From Cupriavidus sp. D384 (lineage in GTDB: Bacteria; Pseudomonadota; Gammaproteobacteria; Burkholderiales; Burkholderiaceae): 64,000 nt of DNA. The position numbers and the translations under genes are program-made. Shown here one piece after another: positions 43,947 through 53,249 of the stretch (position 1 is the stretch's first letter; every line of letters begins with the position of its first letter). The notes under the pieces were generated by a model, which was given only the letters and a program-made list of their open reading frames with translations, searched no databases and was not told the DNA's origin. The stretch lies in contig NZ_BBQI01000132.1 of NCBI RefSeq assembly GCF_001652915.1, positions 62,001-126,000 of the forward strand. The letters are read 5' to 3'.

Positions 43947-45572
43947 CTACCTGCGTGGGCGGATGGTTGCAACTGCAAGGCCCGCCCCCGCAAACGCGCA
44001 AAAGGCGCAGACGAGCGCGACTGCGTGCAGCGCGTAAGCGATGGCTTCAGCCTCAGCCCGTGCAACCGGCTGCGGCGGCGAACTGCGGGTAGCACCTGCT
44101 GATCCCCCGGCTGGCGCGAGGCGGTCGAACGATCCGCCTGTCCCACGTGCTTCCCTGTGAACCTGTAGCACGTCGAGGCGTGTCGACAGCGCCGCCTGGT
44201 ACGACCACACGAACACAATACCTAGCACTGCAACGGCCAACAGGCCCGCGACGCGTGCCACTGCGTTGTTGATCCCGGATGCCGCGCCGACATGCATGCG
44301 TGGCACCGCTCCCATCACGGTTGCAATCAGAGGGGCAACCGTGATCGTCATGCCGATGCCGAGCATGACCAGCGCGGGGAAGAACGCGATCCAATAGTCT
44401 CCACTCAAAAATGGAAGCGCCAGCATCGCGAAGCCAATGCCGGCCACGAAAGGGCCCGCGCTCAACAGGACTCGCGCACCGAACCGGTTCGGCAGGCCAC
44501 CAGTGAAGCGAGAGAACAAGCCGATGATGACCGGTACCGGCAGCAGCGCTGCGCCGGCCTCTGTCGCCGTATAGGCATGCGCACGGATGAGCGTGAACGG
44601 CAGGAAGAACAGAGCGCCCCCCAGACCGAAGTAGAGCAGCAACGTGACGAGGTTGGCACCAACGAAATCCCGCGAGCGGAAGACATCCAGCGGCATCATG
44701 GGATGGCGGCTGTTCGCTTCGATTTTCAGGAAGGCGGCCAGCACCAGCACGCCGGCGCCTGTCATGCTCAGTACGCGCCAATCCGCGAGACCGCGTGCTG
44801 AAGCCTCGGTCAGGCCATAGGCCAGGGCGCGGAGCCCTGCTGTAGCGGTGAGCGCCCCGGGCCAGTCGAGCCCGTGCGGCGCATCGATCTTGTGGCTGTT
44901 CGGCACGGACGCTATCGCCAGCGCGATGGTTGCCACCGCAAGAGGCACGTTCAGGAAGAATATCGCACGCCACGACGATGCATCGACAAGCCAGCCACCC
45001 GCCACCGGGCCCACCGCAGACGTGATCGCCCCGAAGGCGGACCATGTACCGATTGCCCGTCCCCGTGCTTCGCCTTCGTATATGGCACCAATGATCGCAA
45101 GGCTGCTGGGCACGAAGAGCGCCGCGCCAACGCCCTGCCAGGCGCGCGCTGCGATCAGCCAGCTTGCATTTGGCGCGAGTCCGCAAGCGACGGACGCGAC
45201 GGAGAAGATACCGATGCCCGAGAGGAACACCGTGCGGCGGCCGAGCCTGTCGCCCATCGAGCCACCGACCAGCACGAGCGACCCGAGGAAGAGCAGGTAG
45301 GCATTGACGATCCACTGCATCTCGGCAATGCTCGCGCCGAGTTCGCGCTGGATGGTGGGTAGCGCGACATTGACGACGGAGCCGTCGATGAACGCCATGC
45401 TCGAGCCGAGGATGGTGGCTGTGAGCGCCAGACGCTTGCGCCGGCACGGCCTGTCAATCGCGGTGGGCTGCGTGCGGATGACCAGTTCGTCGCATGGGCT
45501 TGCCTGTGCAGCCATCAGACGAGCAGCGTTTGCGGATGCAAGGTCGCTATCGGGTAAATCCGGGTTAGCCAC
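43947..45572 (-). CDS. DHA2-type MFS drug exporter (EmrB/QacA-like)
   Basis: About 541 residues from a GTG at 45572 (GGGAG five bases upstream on the minus strand). A longer frame to 45632 overlaps the preceding gene's end and is less likely. Fourteen predicted membrane segments; DHA2 marks include FIDGSVVNVALPTIQRELGAS, GSMGDRLGRRTVFLSGIGIF and the motif-C region SAVGPVAGGWLVDASSWRAIFFLNVPL. The start is 22 bp after the stop of the pyruvyl-transferase-like gene, so the two are probably cotranscribed. It probably exports a small molecule by proton antiport. No linked HlyD-type adaptor gene. Confidence 0.85.
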   Translation of the reverse strand: MANPDLPDSDLASANAARLMAAQASPCDELVIRTQPTAIDRPCRRKRLALTATILGSSMAFIDGSVVNVALPTIQRELGASIAEMQWIVNAYLLFLGSLVLVGGSMGDRLGRRTVFLSGIGIFSVASVACGLAPNASWLIAARAWQGVGAALFVPSSLAIIGAIYEGEARGRAIGTWSAFGAITSAVGPVAGGWLVDASSWRAIFFLNVPLAVATIALAIASVPNSHKIDAPHGLDWPGALTATAGLRALAYGLTEASARGLADWRVLSMTGAGVLVLAAFLKIEANSRHPMMPLDVFRSRDFVGANLVTLLLYFGLGGALFFLPFTLIRAHAYTATEAGAALLPVPVIIGLFSRFTGGLPNRFGARVLLSAGPFVAGIGFAMLALPFLSGDYWIAFFPALVMLGIGMTITVAPLIATVMGAVPRMHVGAASGINNAVARVAGLLAVAVLGIVFVWSYQAALSTRLDVLQVHREARGTGGSFDRLAPAGGSAGATRSSPPQPVARAEAEAIAYALHAVALVCAFCAFAGAGLAVATIRPRR

Positions 45573-45594
45573 GTTCACTCCCACAGGCTGTTGT

Positions 45595-46791
45595 CTATCC
45601 GGGGGCTCGCGCCAGGTCTGCCCGGCAGGCATCGACGAGCCGTCTGGCCAGATTTGCGCGCTCGGCGGCGTCGGTTGCCATGGCCTGCTGCATCCTGTCA
45701 GCCAACGCCTCTATCGTGACGACGGCGGGCAGGTCTGCCGTGCGCCAGGTCGACCAGAAGGCGGCTTGCTTGGAATTCTGCGGTAGTTGTCCCGGCCGCA
45801 GTAGCCCCAGGCAGGGGAGGGCATAGGCGGCGGCGACAATGCTGCCGTGCAGGCTGCTGCCAACAAAGCCGCGGCTGCGGGCGATGACAGCACAGATGTC
45901 CCAGAGGTTCAGCGAGGTAAACACCGTCACGGGCGCACCGGTCCCCATCGCGACTAGCCGCCTGTAGCATGACAGATCGTCGTGCCACGGCGCCGCCCCG
46001 GCCCGGAATAGCACCACGCCCAGGCCAGTGGACCGGGTGATGCGCTGGATCTCCGAGGCCAGCAGCGTGAGCGTCCGATCGTCACCGAAATCAGCGGCGA
46101 ACTGCATTGCGAGATAGCCATCCGGAAATCCGGACAGCAGCGCGGACAGTTTGCCGCGATGGCATCGGGCGTCAATCCGCGCACGGAACAGCTCGGCGAC
46201 CATCACGGCTGGGTCCGGGGCCAGATGACATGCCATGCCGCAAGCGGACAGTATCGTGTGCGTCTTTTGGTCTCGGACACTGATGCGCGTGGCGGACCCA
46301 AGCTTCGCGACGACTTCGTCGCGCATGGCCGGATCGCTGCGGTCGAGATCGAAGCCGCCCACGGCCTGGTAGGTGATATGCCTGACATTGGTAAACCGCT
46401 GTCCGGGCAGCAGATAGGGCGCCAGATCGGTGAGCCCCAGCATCGTCTGTGCCCAGGCCATCCGCGCTTGCGGGTGTACATCGAGCTGGGTGACGACCGA
46501 TCGCGCCGGTTCGGTCGGCAGAAGCATTACAGCCGCCTCCCACGTGCTGCAGGTCAGGACTTCGCCGCCCACGTGGACGATATCGACAGCGCCGTCGCCT
46601 ACGGTTGAGGCAAGGCGTGTGATGGCCTCCACCCGATGGCCACCATGGCCGCGCAGGTCGCATTGGACCAGACCGGCATACGTCAGCCGGCGGGGTGCGA
46701 GCATACGGGCCATTACGTGTGGCAGCAGGAGGTCGCCAAAGTTGTGGCGATCGAAGGCCCCAAACAGGATGATGGGGCGGTCGACAGGCAT
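45595..46791 (-). CDS. Polysaccharide pyruvyl transferase-family protein
   Basis: 398 residues. N-terminal ILFGAFDRHNFGDLLLPHVMARML is the family start (G-x-x-N-x-GD), and C-terminal SRGFVGSSLHGSIVAAAYALPCLGL is the conserved SxLH region that binds the phosphoenolpyruvate-side ligand. No membrane segment. The family adds pyruvate ketals to surface sugars. There is no glycan biosynthesis locus here; the only partner is the downstream MFS exporter. That pairing may indicate a small glycoconjugate or secondary metabolite instead of capsule. Confidence 0.78.
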   Translation of the reverse strand: MPVDRPIILFGAFDRHNFGDLLLPHVMARMLAPRRLTYAGLVQCDLRGHGGHRVEAITRLASTVGDGAVDIVHVGGEVLTCSTWEAAVMLLPTEPARSVVTQLDVHPQARMAWAQTMLGLTDLAPYLLPGQRFTNVRHITYQAVGGFDLDRSDPAMRDEVVAKLGSATRISVRDQKTHTILSACGMACHLAPDPAVMVAELFRARIDARCHRGKLSALLSGFPDGYLAMQFAADFGDDRTLTLLASEIQRITRSTGLGVVLFRAGAAPWHDDLSCYRRLVAMGTGAPVTVFTSLNLWDICAVIARSRGFVGSSLHGSIVAAAYALPCLGLLRPGQLPQNSKQAAFWSTWRTADLPAVVTIEALADRMQQAMATDAAERANLARRLVDACRADLARAPG

Positions 46792-47096
46792 TGGAATGTT
46801 GTGAACGATCGGTATCCCTATTTATAGGCGACGCCACGCTGACGCGGCGGGGGCGGCATTCCAGGTGGCCGAAGCCGACATCCGGATTTGCCCCCGCAGC
46901 ACCACGCATGGCCGGCGCGTGTGATCCATGGGGCTTGTTCATGGATGGCTATCACAAGCGCCGGGCGGGCGGTCTTCTTCCACGGGAACCCGCATATTCC
47001 TCGCTGACCTATCAGAAGCGTTGATAGATTCCATCAAAATTATGCGTTTTTCTTTTTGCCGACCTTCCATCAAAGTCTCGGCAAAGGAATAACTCC
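46792..47096. other. Divergent promoter region
   Basis: 305 bp between the divergent pyruvyl-transferase-like and hydrolase genes. The half next to the hydrolase is AT-rich and holds operator-like repeats (47009-47037 and TTCCATCAAA repeated at 47029 and 47065). No gene is seen. Confidence 0.5.
47009..47037. promoter_or_regulatory. Overlapping palindromes before an alpha/beta hydrolase
   Basis: CTATCA-N7-TGATAG (47009-47027) is a perfect inverted repeat. TTGATAG-ATT-CCATCAA (47021-47037) overlaps it with one mismatch. TTCCATCAAA recurs 36 bp on at 47065-47074. Repeated TGATRG/CYATCA half-sites suggest a regulator; none is encoded alongside. Confidence 0.45.
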
Positions 47097-47963
47097 ATGA
47101 ATGCACGAGCGCCCCTCACTACCCTGGCTCTGGCCGGAGCCTGGCCACAACCGTCTTTTGCTTACACTGCCGACGGCACCTCCGTGCCCTATCTGGAAAC
47201 GGGGCGCGGCGAGCCAATGGTTTTCGTGCATGGGTCGTTGTGCGACTACCGTTATTGGGAGCCGCAACTCGCCACGCTGTCGAAGCGCTTCCATTGCTTC
47301 GCCCCCAGCCTGAGTCACTACTGGCCGGCAACCGGCGCATCTGGACATGGCGACTTCAGTTGGCGGGCGCACGTCGTTGAAATGGCGGCGTTCATCGAAT
47401 CGCTGGGTCGGGGGGCAGTCCATCTGGTCGGTCACTCGCGTGGTGGTTGCGTGGCATTTCATTTGGCGCGCGAGTACCCGCATCTGGTGAAGACGCTGAC
47501 CCTTGCGGATCCGGGTGGGCCCTTGCAGGCAACGCCGCAGGCAGCTGTTGCAAGCTTGCCGGCGGCGGTCCATGCGTTGAGGGCGAGGGCGGCCGAACTG
47601 ATCGATCAAGGTGAATTCGACGGCGGCCTGACGCTGTTTGTCGACTCGGTCACCATGCCTGGCTTCTGGAACAAGAGTTCACAGAGCTTCCGCGGCATGG
47701 CGCTTGATAATGCCCTCACCCTTCCAAAGCAACTGCGCGACCCGCTGCCCGCCTATACGCGTGAAAGCGCCAGCGACATTCAATGCCGAACGTTGCTGAT
47801 CGATGGGCAAAAGAGTCCGCGCATGTTCCGAAGCACCGTCGAGAAGCTTCAGGAATGGATTGGGGGTGCTGAACGGCAGACAATCGCCGGAGCCTCTCAC
47901 GGCATGAATATCGCCAACCCCGGCGCATTCAATCGTGCGGTTGCGGAATTTGCGAACCAGTGA
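47097..47963 (+). CDS. Alpha/beta hydrolase
   Basis: 288 residues. A signal-peptide-like start (ALAGAWPQPSFAYT) is short and may not be functional. Core: PMVFVHGSLCDYRYWEPQL (oxyanion region), VGHSRGGCVAF (nucleophile Ser near residue 118), TLLIDGQKSPRMF (acidic region) and GASHGMNIANP (His). It resembles haloperoxidase/esterase-type hydrolases with a small cap. It is a single gene divergent from the pyruvyl-transferase-like gene and behind a set of inverted repeats. The substrate is unknown. Confidence 0.78.
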   Translation: MNARAPLTTLALAGAWPQPSFAYTADGTSVPYLETGRGEPMVFVHGSLCDYRYWEPQLATLSKRFHCFAPSLSHYWPATGASGHGDFSWRAHVVEMAAFIESLGRGAVHLVGHSRGGCVAFHLAREYPHLVKTLTLADPGGPLQATPQAAVASLPAAVHALRARAAELIDQGEFDGGLTLFVDSVTMPGFWNKSSQSFRGMALDNALTLPKQLRDPLPAYTRESASDIQCRTLLIDGQKSPRMFRSTVEKLQEWIGGAERQTIAGASHGMNIANPGAFNRAVAEFANQ

Positions 47964-48016
47964 GCCTCTGGGGTCAGGGAGGGTTTCGCGTTTAGCGCGT
48001 GAAAGGCACCTCGCAC

Positions 48017-48682
48017 CTATTGGCTTTCGACCCACTGGATGGCAAAACGCATCAGCTCCTTGCCACTGCGGATATCGAGCTTTTCCTTGATATTGGCCTG
48101 GTGGGCTTCGATGGTCTTGATGCTGCGATTCATTTTCTCGGCAATCTGGCGTGTACTGAAGCCCAGTCCGATCAGATGCAGGACTTCGAATTCGCGCTCT
48201 GACAGGTTGGCGATGGCGCTTGTGGACGCCTTTGTTGGCGTCGTCAGCGTCCGCGCGAGCTTCTCATGCATCGCTGCGCTCAAGTAGACATTCCCGGCGA
48301 GTACGTCCCGGATGGCATTCAGGATATGCTCGGTCGCCCCGAGTTTCATCAGGTACCCATTTGCGCCTGCCCGCAATGCACGTTCGGCGAACAGGGCTTC
48401 GTCATGCATGCTGAGAACAAGGATCGCCAGCATTGGATAGTGCTGCCGGAAATTCTTGACAAGATCCAGGCCGGAGTTCGACTGCAGGCTGAGATCCACG
48501 ATGGCGAGGTCAGGCTTGCAGGTGACGGCAGTCATCGCTTCTTCGACACTGCCCGCTACGCAGCAGACGTGCAGGTTTTCATGTGAATGCAGCAGATGTG
48601 TCAGCCCTTCCCGAATGATGGGATGGTCATCCACGATAAGGATCTGGACCGCCCGGCCCGGACTACATGGTGTTCCTTGCAT
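48017..48682 (-). CDS. NarL-type response regulator
   Basis: 221 residues from the ATG at 48682, 20 bp inside the 3' end of the kinase gene; the longer frame to 48955 overlaps the kinase more and is unlikely. Receiver: LIVDDHPIIREG, phospho-acceptor in LAIVDLSLQSNSG, LVLSMHD, YLMKLGA. The LuxR-type domain contains LSEREFEVLHLIGLGFSTRQIAEKM (shown as two helices) and SIKTIEAHQANIKEKL. It forms a two-component pair with the overlapping kinase. Confidence 0.88.
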   Translation of the reverse strand: MQGTPCSPGRAVQILIVDDHPIIREGLTHLLHSHENLHVCCVAGSVEEAMTAVTCKPDLAIVDLSLQSNSGLDLVKNFRQHYPMLAILVLSMHDEALFAERALRAGANGYLMKLGATEHILNAIRDVLAGNVYLSAAMHEKLARTLTTPTKASTSAIANLSEREFEVLHLIGLGFSTRQIAEKMNRSIKTIEAHQANIKEKLDIRSGKELMRFAIQWVESQ

Positions 48683-50333
48683 GGTCCGGACTCTCCGGTA
48701 TCGGGAAGCTGATTGCAACCGTGGTGCCACCCCAGTTATTGCTGGACACTGTGCACGATCCCCCCAGCAGACTCGCACGATGACGCAGGTTGTGTAATCC
48801 CAGTCCTGTGCCGCGTGCCATCTGGTCCTCGGCCACGCCCACCCCGTCATCGCTGATAGAGAGTCGCTGCAGCCCGCCGGTGCGATCCAGTTCGATCCAT
48901 ATGTGGCGGCCATGGCTGTATTTGAGCGCATTATTGACCGCTTCCTGTGCCGCACGATAGAGATGGATCTGCAGTGGCGGAGCCAGGAAGTCCACCTCTG
49001 ACCTGATCTGGAGCGCGCAGTCGATGCCGTTGACCGATCGTGTTGTCATGACCAAACCTTGCAAGGCGGCTGACAGACCACCAGCCTCGATGGCGACAGG
49101 ATCCAGGCCGTGCGCGACCTTACGTGTCATCGAGGCGGCCTGCCTGACCAGTTCGACGATCTTGGCGGCGCTGGCGGCGGCAGGGTGCCGATGCTTGTGC
49201 AGATCCTCATTCAGCGCCATGCAGTAGAAGCTCAGGCTGGTGAGATGCTGCCCCAGGCCGTCATGCAACTCCTGGCCGATGAGCCGCTGCTGCTGATCGC
49301 CGTTTCGAATCAATTCCGCCTCCAGCAGGCGACGTCGCGCGATCTCCGCCCTCAGTTCCTGGTTCGCGCGCTCAAGGTCCAGGGTTCTTTCTTGCACGCG
49401 TGCTTCGAGCATGACGTGGGACGCGAGCAGGAGCCACTGGATTCGTTTTTCCTGAGCATGTGCCGCCACCAGCAACAGGCCGGAGGCGGCGACGACGTTG
49501 GCAAATGCGCACCATCTGACCAGGCTATCCACCGGCGTTTCGCCTGCAAAGGGACCGGTTCCGTTTGTGGTCCCCCAAATGGCGATGATCGCAACGAGGA
49601 GGGTTGAAAGACAGGTTCCCCAATGATCGAAGCGTAGCGCCGCCCAGATGGTGAACGGAAAGATCGCCAGGGCAGCAGGATAGTATCCGTGCCCCGCAAG
49701 CTCGCTCGAGCCGAAGATGAGATAGCTGATCCACGCCGTCGCGAGTGCAAGTACGCATGCTTCCAAGGCCAGCCTGGCAGAGTGAACCGGGTGCGTATAC
49801 GAGATCGTTGTCAATAACACAGGGGTCACGACCAGCACACCCATCATGTCTCCGAGCCACCATTGAAGAAGGGCGGTGATGTATTCGGCAGGACGCGCGA
49901 GCCCTGCTGCAACCAGCGCGCTTGCGCCTGTGAGCGCGCTGACTGCCGTACTGGCCGTCGCACCGAGGATGATGAAGGCGATCACATCCTTGCTGCGATC
50001 CATGGTGCTTCGGAATCGCACAAACCGCTTCAATGCGAGCCACGCCAGCAGGGATGCGGTCATTGCACCAAGTGCGATGACCAATGCCACTGGGGGCGGC
50101 ACGCCCACCGACACGTTGGCGGCGATCGAGCCAAGCGCGATCCCCGGAGCAACCTCGATACCCAGGACAAGCAAGGCAGCCAGGGCGATGCCGCTGGAGG
50201 GCCACACAAGCGACACGGCACCCCCCACCACCGCATAAGCAAGCCCCATCTTTGCGCCGGCGAAGTACGCCAGCGCGACCATTGCAGTGTGGACAAGAAG
50301 GCGGTACCGCGCCGGTTGCGTGCTGTTCTGCAT
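48663..50333 (-). CDS. MASE1-domain sensor histidine kinase (HisKA_3 type)
   Basis: 556 residues from ATG 50333 (GGAAG seven bases upstream); a GTG at 50387 is less well placed. About eight membrane segments in the first ~300 residues form a MASE1 sensor (VWPSSGIALAALLVLG, ALLQWWLGDMMGVLVVTPVLL). A coiled-coil (ARVQERTLDLERANQELRAE) leads to the HisKA_3 dimerisation helix with His near 356 (GQELHDGLGQHLTSLSFYC). The ATPase domain follows (AAQEAVNNALKYSHG, DDGVGV, GTGLGLHNLRHRA). This is the NarX/UhpB class. Its partner is the overlapping regulator. The signal sensed is unknown. Confidence 0.88.
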   Translation of the reverse strand: MQNSTQPARYRLLVHTAMVALAYFAGAKMGLAYAVVGGAVSLVWPSSGIALAALLVLGIEVAPGIALGSIAANVSVGVPPPVALVIALGAMTASLLAWLALKRFVRFRSTMDRSKDVIAFIILGATASTAVSALTGASALVAAGLARPAEYITALLQWWLGDMMGVLVVTPVLLTTISYTHPVHSARLALEACVLALATAWISYLIFGSSELAGHGYYPAALAIFPFTIWAALRFDHWGTCLSTLLVAIIAIWGTTNGTGPFAGETPVDSLVRWCAFANVVAASGLLLVAAHAQEKRIQWLLLASHVMLEARVQERTLDLERANQELRAEIARRRLLEAELIRNGDQQQRLIGQELHDGLGQHLTSLSFYCMALNEDLHKHRHPAAASAAKIVELVRQAASMTRKVAHGLDPVAIEAGGLSAALQGLVMTTRSVNGIDCALQIRSEVDFLAPPLQIHLYRAAQEAVNNALKYSHGRHIWIELDRTGGLQRLSISDDGVGVAEDQMARGTGLGLHNLRHRASLLGGSCTVSSNNWGGTTVAISFPIPESPDHARNTM

Positions 50334-50754
50334 TGCTAGCTTCCGATCATGGGCAGACCCTCGAACACCAGGCTTTTGTTTGGCCACAATGACGATGCTT
50401 GTGCGCGCGGTATTGCGTCCCTTCCAGGCACGCTGGGAAGGGCGCAGCGTAAGAGTATCTAGAATTTATGCCAGATTTCCGCGCGCGGTAAGGAACGATT
50501 CCATGCGCCGGGCAGGGTTGGCTGCTGCTTCCGAGTGCTATGGCGTGTTTCGCCGTTCAGAGGCCGGACACGATACCCGTTCGCAACCGCAGCGGACGCA
50601 GGATCTGCGAATAGGGCGTTCCCCTAGGCGTTTTTCGGACCAACCCCTGAGCCCTGTACTTGCCGTTGCGGCATACATTCACGAGTACGAAGTTGCGGCG
50701 CACAAACTGAAGCTTCGGGGGTTCTTCCAAGCACGTCTAATTGGGGGTGAAAAA
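50334..50754. other. Intergenic between divergent kinase and repeat-protein genes
   Basis: About 420 bp. A plus-strand frame runs through it into the next gene but its upstream part has no protein-like composition. It should hold both promoters; I see no clear operator. Confidence 0.45.
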
Positions 50755-51012
50755 ATGGCAAGAACAATCTTGTTGCTCGCTGTGGCGAGTGCAGCGCTCA
50801 GCGCTGGCGTGGCCTATGGTGGGGTGGGGACGCGGGACGTCTACACCGATGGCGCCAGCACGATGGGGCCGCGGGATCCTTATACCGATGGCGGTCTGAC
50901 ATCAAAGTTCGATGTCTTTTCTGATGGCGCGCGCGCCACGGACAAGCGAGACATGTTCCTTGATGGCGCTCGTATCACGGATAGGCGGGACGCGTTCACC
51001 GATGGTGCGTAA
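50755..51012 (+). CDS. Small secreted protein built from five 13-residue repeats
   Basis: 85 residues from ATG 50755, after GGGGGTGA. The signal peptide MARTILLLAVASAALSAGVAYG ends just before the repeats. The mature part consists of five 13-residue units with the pattern (R/F)D-x-(Y/F)-x-DG(A/G): RDVYTDGAST, RDPYTDGGLT, FDVFSDGARA, RDMFLDGARI, RDAFTDGA. The regular Asp pairs could bind a divalent cation, but that is a guess. I do not recognise a named family. A strong terminator follows 57 bp downstream, so it is a single-gene unit. Confidence 0.75.
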   Translation: MARTILLLAVASAALSAGVAYGGVGTRDVYTDGASTMGPRDPYTDGGLTSKFDVFSDGARATDKRDMFLDGARITDRRDAFTDGA

Positions 51013-51069
51013 TTCCAGCGTGCAATGAATCACCAGACGGCCGTTGCGGGCTGTCGATGATCAGTATGT

Positions 51070-51099
51070 CCCTCGGGTGTCTTCGAGGGATTTTTTTTT
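51070..51099 (+). terminator. Intrinsic terminator after the repeat protein
   Basis: CCCTCG (51070-51075) pairs with CGAGGG (51084-51089), followed by A and nine T. It lies 57 bp after the stop. Confidence 0.85.
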
Positions 51100-51505
51100 A
51101 CGCTTGCCTCGTCGGGAAGAGGAGAAGTCCCTTTCCAGGAGTGAGTAGCCCTGGCATTCAACGGACGAGCGGTGGAACGGAGAGATGCGTTTGCATTAGC
51201 ATTTCTTTTCAAAGAGAAAAGATACGCGCCGCATGGGATTGCCCCTGATTGCCCCTTTTGTTGTTCCGATCTTCGGGACGAGTCTTGAATTACGCAGATG
51301 CCCCCGGCTGCATGGTGGACGCCGGGCAGCGGGATATGTGAGCGCCAACGATGCCATGCAGGAAGCAACGAACACAAGGCCAAGGCAGCGTGGTGTTTTG
51401 CGTCGCGGCCAAAGCACGTTGGTGTGATCTCGCTCGCGGAATGCGGCATCGCAGCATCCAGAGATATTCCTAGCCGACGGTGCAGCAACAAATCGCAAAA
51501 ACAAC
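51100..51505. other. Intergenic, no supported gene
   Basis: About 400 bp between two facing terminators. It holds a short inverted repeat TCTTTTC/GAAAAGA (51204-51222). Open frames here lack start signals and family likeness. Confidence 0.5.
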
Positions 51506-51532
51506 AAAAAAACCCGCCCATACAGCGGCGGG
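51506..51532 (-). terminator. Intrinsic terminator of the ben operon (minus strand)
   Basis: On the minus strand CCCGCC/GGCGGG arms (51513-51518, 51527-51532) form a stem followed by seven T (plus-strand A-run 51506-51512). It lies 144 bp after the benK stop, the end of the cat-ben cluster. Confidence 0.8.
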
Positions 51533-51675
51533 GTGGTGAAGTGGTAGCTGTCTCGCGGTAAGACAGCGTAGATATTTGACCAAATTATGCTGCGCTGCGC
51601 CATATGCTCTTACATCACTTTTCAGGCGCGGGCAGAAAAAGACATGTACGACCGCAGGAAATGGAGTTGCCGATG

Positions 51676-53049
51676 TCACGAGCCGAGTTGTTGAGCGCGC
51701 AACGACAGGCTCGGTTCTGTTTCTGACAACTCGCTGTCGATCACCGAGGCCGATCGCTTGTGGTCGATCAGGAGTACAGCCAGCACGGCGATGACAGCTG
51801 GCACTGCCATGGCCAAGAAATTCTGCTGGAGCGGTAGTGACAGGCTTACCAGCACGCCAATCACAATGGGCGCAAGGATGGCGCCGCTTCTGCCGACACC
51901 GGAGGCCCAGCCAATGCCCGTGCCGCGAACCGTCGCCGGGTAGAACTGCCCGGCATAGGCATACGTGACGATCTGCGTGCCGATGGTGGAGGCGCCCGCG
52001 AGCGCTACCACAAAGAACAAGGCTTCGGTTGGCATCCTGAAGCCAAGCAGTGTGATCGACACAGCGGCAAGTGCGTACATGCCGACCAGGACGTGTTTGA
52101 TATTGAATTTGTCTGCCAACCAGCCACCGCCAATTGCACCGGCCATCGCGCCAAAGTTCAGCACCAGAACGAACGTCAACGCCGATCCGAGGCTGTAGCC
52201 TGCGCCCGCCATGAGCTTTGTGAGCCAGGAACTTAACGCATAGACCATGAACAGGCACATGAAGAAGGCGATCCACAACATCACCGTACTGAAGCCCCGG
52301 CCATCGCGGAACAACATGCTGAGGGGCGCGCTGGTACCTTTTTCGGCCTGCGGCAACGCGAAACGGTCAGTCGCCTGGGCACGGTAGGACGGCTCCATCT
52401 TTTGGAGTACGGCCCGAAGCGTGTCAAGGCGATTGCGCTGAATCAGAAACGGCAGCGATTCCGGCATCCACCTCAACACGGCGGGGATGATCAGCACGGG
52501 AATGCTGGCCGCCAGGAAGACCGATTGCCAGCCATACGTCTCGATCAGCGATTTGCCCATCAATGCTGCGAGCATGCCGCCTACGGAATACCCGCTGAAC
52601 ATGAGCGTGACCATTGTTCCGCGGATCCTGCGCGGCGAGAACTCCGTCATCTGCGCGACGACGTTGGGCATCACACCGCCAATTCCCAGTCCGGCAAGAA
52701 AGCGAGTCACGCTGAATGTAATGGGATCCTGCGCCATGCCGGCCGCAGCGGTAAAGACGCTGAACAATGCGATGCAGATCGCAATGGCTCTGGGACGGCC
52801 AATGCGGTCGGCAATGCTCCCCATGATGACCGCGCCGAACATCATGCCGAACAGCGCGGAACTGACCATAAATCCGGCACCTGTTGCGGTAACGCCCATG
52901 CCTTTCATGATCGACGGGAGAGCGATGCCTACGACGGCGAGGTCGTAGCCGTCGAAGATAATGATGATCGCGCACCAGAACAGCAGTCCGGCATGAAACC
53001 GGTTGAAGCGCGCTGCGTCTGCAAGCTTGTGAACGTCGATGTGACGCAT
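51676..53049 (-). CDS. benK: MFS benzoate transporter (BenK/PcaK, AAHS family)
   Basis: 457 residues from the ATG at 53049, with GGAGGAGA upstream; the frame continues to 53142 without a better start. Twelve membrane segments; the AAHS-family signature IIIIFDGYDLAVVGIALPSIM in segment 1 carries the conserved DGYD, and MGSIADRIGRPRAI is the MFS loop. It imports benzoate with protons. It is the last gene of the minus-strand catA-benABCD-benK series, 200 bp after benD, and a terminator follows. Confidence 0.88.
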   Translation of the reverse strand: MRHIDVHKLADAARFNRFHAGLLFWCAIIIIFDGYDLAVVGIALPSIMKGMGVTATGAGFMVSSALFGMMFGAVIMGSIADRIGRPRAIAICIALFSVFTAAAGMAQDPITFSVTRFLAGLGIGGVMPNVVAQMTEFSPRRIRGTMVTLMFSGYSVGGMLAALMGKSLIETYGWQSVFLAASIPVLIIPAVLRWMPESLPFLIQRNRLDTLRAVLQKMEPSYRAQATDRFALPQAEKGTSAPLSMLFRDGRGFSTVMLWIAFFMCLFMVYALSSWLTKLMAGAGYSLGSALTFVLVLNFGAMAGAIGGGWLADKFNIKHVLVGMYALAAVSITLLGFRMPTEALFFVVALAGASTIGTQIVTYAYAGQFYPATVRGTGIGWASGVGRSGAILAPIVIGVLVSLSLPLQQNFLAMAVPAVIAVLAVLLIDHKRSASVIDSELSETEPSLSLRAQQLGS

Positions 53050-53249
53050 GATTTTGTCTCCTCCGTTTGTTTGGAATGGCCCGCGACATCCCTGCTGGCC
53101 ATGAAGCCTGCGGGAAGTGGCGGTTGTCCTGGCCTGAAACATTGAATCTGCCGGTCGCTGTCTGGTGCAGCGTTGGCGGGGGTGTGATGGCGTGCGAGTT
53201 TTCCCTCGGATCGCCTCGACCCTGTGCGTGAAGCGAACCTTGGCGGGCG

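Noticed and set aside
47097..47160. Signal peptide on the alpha/beta hydrolase
   Set aside because: The hydrophobic stretch is short and lacks a clear charged start and cleavage site, so export is not claimed.
52402..53145. Plus-strand open frame of 247 codons
   Set aside because: It is antisense to benK, with no family likeness and unnatural composition.
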